Below are positions 33,694 through 41,073 of a DNA stretch of 44,575 nt, piece after piece. The DNA comes from a bacterium. GTDB taxonomy: Bacteria > Planctomycetota > J058 > JAJDCP01. The position numbers and the translations under genes are program-made. The number at the start of each line of letters is the position of its first letter. The first letter of the stretch is position 1. The stretch spans positions 1-44,575 of the forward strand of contig JAUIEM010000014.1 in assembly GCA_030428695.1 (NCBI GenBank), in the 5' to 3' direction. Under the pieces are notes generated by a model. It was not told where the DNA came from and made no database searches. It saw only the letters and a program-made list of their open reading frames with translations.

Positions 33694-34959
33694 TCAGTCC
33701 TCGACCAGGCTGCGCGCGAGATAGCCCCGGTCCGCCCGGGCGACCGCGCGCCGATCTTCGACGCCGAGCCGGATCAGCTCCAACGTATGCGGCGCGCGCG
33801 GCGCGACGCCGACCACCAGGGTGAGGACCCGCGCGAGCACCGAGGGCCGACAGCCGTCCTCGAGCGCGCCGAGCAGCACGGCGTGGGCGTCCGGCTCCGG
33901 CCAGGTCGTGATGATCAGCCGCGAGCGGGCGGCTTCGCAGGTCTGCTCGAGCGCCGGGCGATGAAGCCCGACGAGCCCGACCACCTCGGCAGCCAGCGCG
34001 TCCTCGCGCTCGGCGCAGCGGCGCAGCTCCGGCGGAAGGCGCTCGGGGCGCGGCGGATGCAGGGCGACGACGCGGCGTCGGGCGACGGCGCTGGTCAGGG
34101 CGAGGACGAGCCGCGCGGCGGCCTCTTCGTCCCGGCTGCAGCAGGCGACCAGGCCTGTCTCCGCCGTCAGTACGCACTGCAGGGCGAGCTGGGTGTCGGA
34201 GTCGATCGCGAAGTCGGCGAGCCGCGGTTGCGGGCCCCAGCGACGGAGGAGCAGCTCGACGCTCGGCCCGCGCGCGTCACCGTCGTAGACGCGCACCTCC
34301 CCGCGTGCGTCCTCGCCGAGCGCGATGGGACCTTTCCCGGCCAGCGAGACGGCCGCGGCCAGCGCGGACAGCGGCAGGCGATCGCGGACGGACCAGCCGT
34401 CCTGGTCCCGTTGCCGTACCAGGACCTCGTCGCCGACCGGGTCGAGGCGCAACCCGTCGCTGGCGGCGGCCAGGCAGCCCTCGACCTGCGCGAGCAGCCA
34501 GTCCGGGAGCTCACTCGCGTGAGCTCCCGCCGGGGTCGGCCCGCCCCCGAAGAAGCGGAAGACCTGGCTGCGCGGCATCAGCACCGAGCGGATCGGCTGT
34601 CCGCACGCCTCCTGGAGCTCCGCGACCGCCGCGGAGGTCGGGACCTGGTCGAAGCCGACGACCAGCGCGTCCGGCTCCCGCAGGATCGGCACCGCCCGAT
34701 GGGCCCGCAGCAGCTCCTGAGGGAAGACCTCGACCGCCGACCAGTCGAGGTTCTCCGGGTCCGCGAAGACCAGCTCGGTGTCCGCGACCTCGGCGAGGGC
34801 GTTCGCGAACTGGACCTCGCTGAGCTTGCCGGACTGGATCAGGCGGTCGGCGGTCGCCTGTGGCGGCTCGTCGGCCGCGACCGCGTCGGAGGGCAGGAGG
34901 TCGCGCCGCACGAGATGGTGCAGGCTCTTGCGGGTGAGCTCGTCGGAGCTGTCCTGCAC
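33694..34959 (-). CDS. PilB/GspE-like protein with lost ATPase residues (pseudo-ATPase)
   Basis: 421 residues from the GTG at 34959; an AGAGGA lies about 10 nt upstream. Residues 10-135 look like a full MshEN/N1 domain (FPQELLRAHRAVPILREPDAL). Residues 160-240 follow the N2 pattern. The ATPase region aligns in order but without catalytic residues: GLVACCSRDEEAAARLV (269-285) stands where GLVLVTGPTGSGKST is expected, GLHRP (331-335) where GEIRD is expected, and TTWPEPDA where STLHTNDA is expected. It cannot hydrolyse ATP by the known mechanism. It opens the operon and is followed at once by two active PilT-family genes, so a regulatory or adaptor role in motor exchange is plausible (inference). 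Confidence 0.75.
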   Translation of the reverse strand: MQDSSDELTRKSLHHLVRRDLLPSDAVAADEPPQATADRLIQSGKLSEVQFANALAEVADTELVFADPENLDWSAVEVFPQELLRAHRAVPILREPDALVVGFDQVPTSAAVAELQEACGQPIRSVLMPRSQVFRFFGGGPTPAGAHASELPDWLLAQVEGCLAAASDGLRLDPVGDEVLVRQRDQDGWSVRDRLPLSALAAAVSLAGKGPIALGEDARGEVRVYDGDARGPSVELLLRRWGPQPRLADFAIDSDTQLALQCVLTAETGLVACCSRDEEAAARLVLALTSAVARRRVVALHPPRPERLPPELRRCAEREDALAAEVVGLVGLHRPALEQTCEAARSRLIITTWPEPDAHAVLLGALEDGCRPSVLARVLTLVVGVAPRAPHTLELIRLGVEDRRAVARADRGYLARSLVED

Positions 34960-35115
34960 GGAAGTCGTCCTCTGGGCGGCAGCCCTGCGCCGGGCTGGAT
35001 GGGGTGGTCAGGCTCGATCACAACTCAATGTCACGTTGGCAATTGCACCGCCAGGTCTATATGCTAATCAGCGACGTTGGTAGTATAGAGCATCCCGTTT
35101 GAGAATCCACCTAGA
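34960..35115. promoter_or_regulatory. Divergent promoter region
   Basis: 156 nt between the minus-strand pilus-signalling operon and the plus-strand receiver-kinase gene. The right half is AT-rich against a GC-rich background. Plus strand: TTGGCA (35036-35041) with TATATG (35058-35063) 16 nt on, and an extended -10-like TGGTAGTAT (35078-35086). Minus strand: TATACT near 35088-35083. These are visual matches to sigma-70-type elements only; the exact start sites are uncertain. Confidence 0.45.
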
Positions 35116-36723
<1,608 letters not shown>

Positions 36724-36737
36724 GCGCGCCGGACCTC

Positions 36738-36780
36738 GGCTGCTCCCCGCTGGCGCCGCCGGGCGCGACAGGCGGGAGCC
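36738..36780. terminator. Hairpin between convergent genes
   Basis: GGC-TG-CTCCCCGC at 36738-36750 pairs with GCGGGAGCC at 36772-36780 apart from one bulged C, with further pairing inside. It fills the 59-nt gap between the receiver-kinase gene and the convergent single-domain receiver. No T-run follows on either strand, so its termination strength is doubtful. Confidence 0.35.
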
Positions 36781-36782
36781 TC

Positions 36783-37187
36783 TCACGGCGCGAGCGCATT
36801 GAACAGCTCGAGGTAGGGTTTGCCGGTGAGGGGCTTCGTGATGAAGTCGTCCGCGCCGAGGCGGAAAGCGAGCGTGCGCTCGGAATCGCGGGTCGAGGTC
36901 GTCAGGATCGCGATCGGCAGCTCGCGGTGGCGCTCGACGGCGCGGACCGCCTTCAGGGTCTCGAAGCCGGACAGGCCGGGCATGTTGACGTCGAGCAGGA
37001 CCAGGGCCGGTACCGGCGCCTCGCCGCGGGTGACCGCCTCGAGGTGGGCGAGCAGCGCTTCTCCCGAAGACAGGTAGACGAAGGGCCGCTGAAGCCGCGA
37101 GCGCTTGAAGTAGATCTCCGCGATACGGAAGTCCGAGCGGTTGTCATCGACCATCACGATCGGTCCGTGTGCCTTGACCTTGAGCAC
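36783..37187 (-). CDS. Single-domain response regulator (Rcp1-like)
   Basis: 134 residues from the GTG at 37187 (GCGGAG 8 nt upstream; the ATG at 37189 is out of frame). A lone receiver with VDDN, Asp in LLDVNMPGLSGFE, LTTS and ITKPL, and the insertion before the phospho-Asp (TRGEAPVPALVLLD) typical of Rcp1-type regulators that pair with phytochrome-like histidine kinases. No output domain. Likely partners are the phytochrome-type kinases at 26356 or 41073. It lies between two receiver-Ser/Thr kinase paralogs and may shuttle phosphate to them. A TATAGT-like -10 lies upstream at 37244-37239. Confidence 0.9.
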   Translation of the reverse strand: MLKVKAHGPIVMVDDNRSDFRIAEIYFKRSRLQRPFVYLSSGEALLAHLEAVTRGEAPVPALVLLDVNMPGLSGFETLKAVRAVERHRELPIAILTTSTRDSERTLAFRLGADDFITKPLTGKPYLELFNALAP

Positions 37188-37318
37188 ATCGCATCTCCGC
37201 GCCCTTCCGCTCGAGCGAGAACAGGTAAGGGCACTCCCACTATAGACGCTCCGTCGACGGGGAGGAACCCGAGCCTATGCAGCAGGCCCATCGATCGATC
37301 AGATCCGAGGAGAACACC

Positions 37319-37485
37319 ATGGACATCGACGAGGCGACCAAACCACGCGGCAGGCCCACACCCGAGGCGGGCATCGCCGTCGGCGCCTCGGCGGGCAGGC
37401 TCGAGGCCCTGCAGGACCTCTTCGCTGCCGGATGTGTCCGACACCGCCCTGGTCTCATCCGGCACCTGTCCCCGGTCAGCTCCCG
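37319..37485 (+). pseudogene. cheB-like methylesterase remnant
   Basis: An ATG with a good ribosome site (GAGGAG 6 nt upstream) begins a frame with GIAVGASAGRLEALQDLF, matching the start of the CheB methylesterase domain (GIGASAGGLEAL with the catalytic Ser). After about 37423 the match continues only by changing frame: LPDVSDTALV in another frame, then LIRHLSPVS back in the first, as in CheB (ALP...LAFVVVQHLSP). The homology stops where the end of the convergent kinase gene begins. It appears to be a decayed, 3'-truncated gene. The 5' flank 37188-37318 shows only the weak -10 of the neighbouring receiver. Confidence 0.65.
37426..37464. repeat. 9-bp inverted repeat at the cheB remnant / kinase gene end
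   Basis: TGCCGGATG at 37426-37434 and CATCCGGCA at 37456-37464 form a perfect 9-bp stem with a 21-nt loop. It lies 12 nt beyond the stop of the minus-strand kinase gene and inside the cheB remnant. No T-run follows on the minus strand. It may act as a 3' hairpin for the kinase mRNA. Confidence 0.4.
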
Positions 37486-39083
37486 TCGGCCAGGGGCTGG
37501 AGCGCTTGCGCGAGCGCATCCCCCCCGGGGTACCGGTCCTCCGGGCGCTTGGCCAGCAGGCGGGCGACGATCGCCTCCATCGTGACCGACACACTCGAGC
37601 GCAGGGAGCGGACCAGGGGAGCCGCGCAGCGCAGGTGCTGCCGCATCACCGCCGCGACGCTGCCCCCTTTGAAGGGCAGCTCCCCGGTCAACAGGTAGAA
37701 CAGGGTGCAGCCGAGGCCGTACAGGTCGCTCCGCGCGTCGGTCGGCTGGCCCTCGTCCCATTGCTCCGGCGCCATGAAGGACGGCGTGCCGAGCACGACC
37801 CCGGTGCGGGTGACCGACACCTGCCCGCGGTCTTCCATCGTCGCGAGCCCGAAGTCGGCGATGCGCAGGCTCCTGTGCGCGGTCAGGAGCAGGTTGTCGG
37901 GCTTGACGTCGCGGTGGACGACCCCTTCCGCGGCAGCCGCCGCGAGGCCGAGCGCCGCCTCGCGCGTCAGCCGCGCGGCGGTCGCTTCCGGCAGCGGTCC
38001 CTCGCGCTCGACCCAGGTCCGGGTCGAGCCTCCGCCCGCGTAGCCCATCACGATGTGCAGGCGCCCGTTGTGCTCGAACAGGTCGTGGATCGGGATGATG
38101 TGGGGATGGTCGAGCCGGGCGAGCAAACGCGCCTCGCGGCGGAAGCGGACGACGGACTCGCGGTCGCCGGAGAGGTCGCGGGGCAGGATCTTGACCGCCA
38201 CCTGCCGATCGAGCTCGACGTGCACGGCACGGAACACACTTCCCATCGCCCCGCGCCCGATCGGCTCCTCGAAGCGGTAGCCGTGCACCACTGTCCCCGC
38301 CAGGCTCTCGCCGTGCTGCGGCCGGGTCTGCAGCAGCGCCTGGACCTCGTGGAGCAAGCGGGCGCGGGTGATCGGCCGGACGAGGACCCGGCACTCCGCG
38401 ACCTGCTCGACCTTGCGCCGGGCGACGTTCCAGTCGAGGGAGGTCAGGTACAGCGTCGGATGGCACTGCGCGATCGCCGCGGGCAGCAGCATCTGGTCGA
38501 GATCGAGGATCAGCAGGGCGTAGGGGTGCTCGAAGGCGCGGACCGCGGACTCGGAGCTGTCGGCTCCCGACACGCGGAAGCCCTCCTCTTCGAGCCAGCC
38601 CCGCACGTACCCGCCCAGCTCGGACGACGGCAGCGCGACCAGCACGCGCGCGGGACCGGGCCCGACGACCGCGGTCTCGGTGGAATCCTCCTCCCGCGGC
38701 TCGCGCACGCCGTGGCGGGCGATCGCGAAGCGGATCGCGTGGACCAGGGCCTCGGAGCTGCACTGGCCCTTGACGAGGTAGTCCTGGGCGCCCGAGGCGA
38801 GCAGATCGAGGCTCTTGTCGTCGTCTTCGGAGCCGGTCAGGATCACGATCGGGAGGGGCGCACCACCCTGGGCGGCGAGCTCCTCGAGCAGCTCGCCGGC
38901 GGTGCCGTCGGGCAGGTACAGATCGAGCAGCGCGCAGTCGAAGCGCTGGTTCGCCAGCGCGTCGCGGGCCTCGCGCAGGGTCGCGGCCTCCTCGATCTCG
39001 CACACCAGGGTCCGGCTCCGCATCAGGTTACGGCGGATCCCCTTGCGGTCCACGAGGTCGTCGTCGATCAGGAGTATGCGCAT
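37476..39083 (-). CDS. Receiver - degenerate receiver - Ser/Thr kinase fusion (copy 2)
   Basis: 535 residues from ATG 39083; no clear ribosome site upstream. Same layout and length as the gene at 35116: receiver with IDDD, Asp54 in ALLDLYLPDG, ILTGSED and YLVKG; a degenerate receiver (about 145-255) keeping LDLDQ and LVRP; kinase with GRGAMGSVF, VAVK, HRDVKPDN, DFG and GTPSFMAPEQ. The two are paralogs now facing each other across a single-domain receiver, so an inverted duplication or gene shuffling is likely. Active-site residues are intact in both the first receiver and the kinase. Confidence 0.92.
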   Translation of the reverse strand: MRILLIDDDLVDRKGIRRNLMRSRTLVCEIEEAATLREARDALANQRFDCALLDLYLPDGTAGELLEELAAQGGAPLPIVILTGSEDDDKSLDLLASGAQDYLVKGQCSSEALVHAIRFAIARHGVREPREEDSTETAVVGPGPARVLVALPSSELGGYVRGWLEEEGFRVSGADSSESAVRAFEHPYALLILDLDQMLLPAAIAQCHPTLYLTSLDWNVARRKVEQVAECRVLVRPITRARLLHEVQALLQTRPQHGESLAGTVVHGYRFEEPIGRGAMGSVFRAVHVELDRQVAVKILPRDLSGDRESVVRFRREARLLARLDHPHIIPIHDLFEHNGRLHIVMGYAGGGSTRTWVEREGPLPEATAARLTREAALGLAAAAAEGVVHRDVKPDNLLLTAHRSLRIADFGLATMEDRGQVSVTRTGVVLGTPSFMAPEQWDEGQPTDARSDLYGLGCTLFYLLTGELPFKGGSVAAVMRQHLRCAAPLVRSLRSSVSVTMEAIVARLLAKRPEDRYPGGDALAQALQPLADGS

Positions 39084-39276
39084 GCATCAGCCGAGAGAGG
39101 AGTCATGACGCCCTCCAGTCTACCAGAGACACGAATAAAGTTCTCGACTTGACATGTAAAAGATTTTGCACGACAAGGACTTAGGGCCGATGAGCCCGCG
39201 CCCGGGTGGCGAGCGCCTCGTCAGGCAACTAGACTTGCCGGAAGGACCCGCGCGGCCCGGCGCGACAGGAGCTGGT
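39084..39276. promoter_or_regulatory. Divergent promoter region
   Basis: 193 nt between two divergent receiver-kinase genes. The stretch 39130-39170 is AT-rich. Plus strand: a perfect TTGACA at 39149-39154 but only poor -10 matches at 16-18 nt. Minus strand: TTTACA (39160-39155) with a weak TTATTC 16 nt on. TGGTAG occurs about 40 nt before the minus-strand ATG, as it does before the paralog at 35116. Promoter positions are unproven. Confidence 0.4.
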
Positions 39277-40578
39277 GTGCAGGCGACCGAGAAGATCCTG
39301 ATCGTCGACGACGACATGATCGACCGCCGCACCGTGATGCGTTATCTGCGCGGCGCGGGGAGCTTCGATTTCGCCCTGGCGGGCACGGTCAAGGAGGCCC
39401 GTCGCCTGCTCGACGCCGACGACTACGTGTGCGTCCTGCTCGACTTCTGCCTGCCCGACGGCGACGCCTTCGATGTCCTGCGCCATCTGACCCAGCTGAC
39501 CGCGCCGCCGCCCACCCTGGTGATGACCGGCGTCGACGCCGACGAGTTCGCCCTCGACCTGCTCGCCTTCGGCGCGGAAGACTACCTGCCCAAGGACAGG
39601 TTGTGCAGGGAGAGCCTGCGCCAGGCCGTCGACTTCGCCCGCGCCCGCTACGACTCCCCGCTGCGGCGCAAGCTGCGTCCGACGGCGCTCCCCCCCGCCG
39701 TGCCTCGAGTGGGCACGAGCCCGTCGACCCGCTGGATGGAGCTCTTCAAGGGTGATGTGAACGGCTACGCGCTCGAACGGCAGCTCGGGTCGGGCTCGAT
39801 GGCGACCGTCTTCCTCGCGCGCCAGGCCAGCCTCGGGCGGAAGGTCGCGATCAAGGTCATCGCGCCGCGGATGGCGCGGGACGAAGAGACCCTCGAACGC
39901 TTCAAGCAGGAGGCCCGCATCCTTGCCGGCTTCGACAGCCCTTTCATCACGCCGATCTACGACCTGTTCGAGGTGCGCGGCTACACCTGCATCGTGATGG
40001 CCTACGCCGCAGGCGGAAGCGTCGAGCGGCTGCACAACCAGCTGCGCCGCCTGCCGCTGCATCGCGTGCTCGCGATCGCCCGCGACACCGCCCTCGGCCT
40101 GCACGCCGCCGCCCGCGAGGGCATCGTGCACCGCGACATCAAGCCCGCCAACCTGCTGCTCACCCGCTCCGGACGGGTGCGGATCGCCGACTTCGGGCTC
40201 GCCAAGCTGTCCGAGGGCGCGACGGTGGTCACGGCTCCCGGGATCGTCTTCGGCTCGGCCGCCTACATGGCGCCCGAGCAGTGGCTCGACCGGCCGTGCG
40301 ACGTGCGCACCGACCTGTACGCCCTCGGATGCACGGTGTACGAGCTGTTGACCGGCCGCCTGCCCTTCGTCGGCGTGGACCTCGACGCGGTGATGATGGG
40401 CCACCTGCACAACCCGCCGCCGGCGCTCGAGAAGCTGCGGTCGGACTGCGCGCCCGAGGTCTCCGCGCTGGTTCTCCGCCTGCTCGCCAAAGACCCCGCC
40501 GCGCGTTTCCAGACAGGCGCCGCGGCCGCGCACGCGGTCCAGGAGTGCCTCCGCACGCAGACCGGACCCGAGCGCTGA
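39277..40578 (+). CDS. Receiver - Ser/Thr kinase fusion (active-Asp paralog of the operon copy)
   Basis: 433 residues from the GTG at 39277, preferred for AGGAG 5 nt upstream and because it gives the same N-terminus length as the paralog at 29677; an ATG at 39190 would add 29 residues. Receiver: VDDD, Asp56 in VLLDFCLPDGD, VMTGVDAD, YLPKD. Kinase: GSGSMATVF loop (third Gly is Ala, as in the paralog), VAIK, HRDIKPAN, DFGLAKLS, GSAAYMAPEQ. The receiver here has the phospho-Asp that the operon copy lacks, so this copy can respond to phosphorylation. Confidence 0.9.
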   Translation: MQATEKILIVDDDMIDRRTVMRYLRGAGSFDFALAGTVKEARRLLDADDYVCVLLDFCLPDGDAFDVLRHLTQLTAPPPTLVMTGVDADEFALDLLAFGAEDYLPKDRLCRESLRQAVDFARARYDSPLRRKLRPTALPPAVPRVGTSPSTRWMELFKGDVNGYALERQLGSGSMATVFLARQASLGRKVAIKVIAPRMARDEETLERFKQEARILAGFDSPFITPIYDLFEVRGYTCIVMAYAAGGSVERLHNQLRRLPLHRVLAIARDTALGLHAAAREGIVHRDIKPANLLLTRSGRVRIADFGLAKLSEGATVVTAPGIVFGSAAYMAPEQWLDRPCDVRTDLYALGCTVYELLTGRLPFVGVDLDAVMMGHLHNPPPALEKLRSDCAPEVSALVLRLLAKDPAARFQTGAAAAHAVQECLRTQTGPER

Positions 40579-40611
40579 GCCCTGTCGCTCCCCGCCACCA
40601 GCCAGAGAAGG

Positions 40612-41073
40612 CTACGGCAGCTCGCTGCTCTCGAGGTAGCTCGCCAGGCATGTCAGCATGCGGGTGTAGGTCGAGCCGATCTTCGCCTTGACGAAGTAGC
40701 CCGCGACGCATCGATCGAAGGCCGCGTCGACGTCCGCGCTCGCGCGGGAGGTCGTCAGCACGAACACGACCGTGCGCCGCAACGCCGGGTCGGCGCGCAG
40801 CTCGGTGAGGAACTCGTGGCCGTTCATGCGCGGCATGTTGATGTCGAGCAGCACGACGTAGGGCGGCTCCAGCCTCTCCTTGCCGTCACTGCCTCGCAAC
40901 CGCGCGAGGGCGGCGACGCCGTCCTCCTCGTAGGCGAGCTCGTACTCCAGGCCGCTCTTCTTCATCGCCCGGCGCAGCGCCTTGACGTCGACGTAGTCGT
41001 CGTCGACCACGAGGATCGAGGGCGGCCGCCGCCGCTCCCGCCCGCGGAAGAAGCCGCTGCCGATCGGGTCCAT
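40612..41073 (-). CDS. Single-domain response regulator (Rcp1-like)
   Basis: 153 residues from ATG 41073, which overlaps the sensor-kinase stop (TGATG) and has GGAGG 6 nt upstream; a GTG 3 nt earlier is possible. Receiver with VDDDYVD, Asp in LLDINMPRMNGHEF, LTTSRA and Lys in FVKAK (Ala instead of the usual Pro after Lys). The insertion before the phospho-Asp (GSDGKERLEPPYVVLLD) is typical of Rcp1. Coupling to the phytochrome-type kinase at 41073 makes that kinase its likely phosphate donor. Confidence 0.92.
   Translation of the reverse strand: MDPIGSGFFRGRERRRPPSILVVDDDYVDVKALRRAMKKSGLEYELAYEEDGVAALARLRGSDGKERLEPPYVVLLDINMPRMNGHEFLTELRADPALRRTVVFVLTTSRASADVDAAFDRCVAGYFVKAKIGSTYTRMLTCLASYLESSELP

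Noticed and set aside
35036..35047. TTGGCAATTGCA as a sigma-54 promoter
   Set aside because: The GG and GC elements are far too close; the fixed -24/-12 spacing is not met.
36738..36780. Strong bidirectional terminator
   Set aside because: The stem has a bulge and no T-run on either side; kept only as a low-confidence hairpin.
39149..39154. Perfect TTGACA -35 box for the kinase at 39277
   Set aside because: No acceptable -10 at 16-18 nt, so only the region as a whole is listed.
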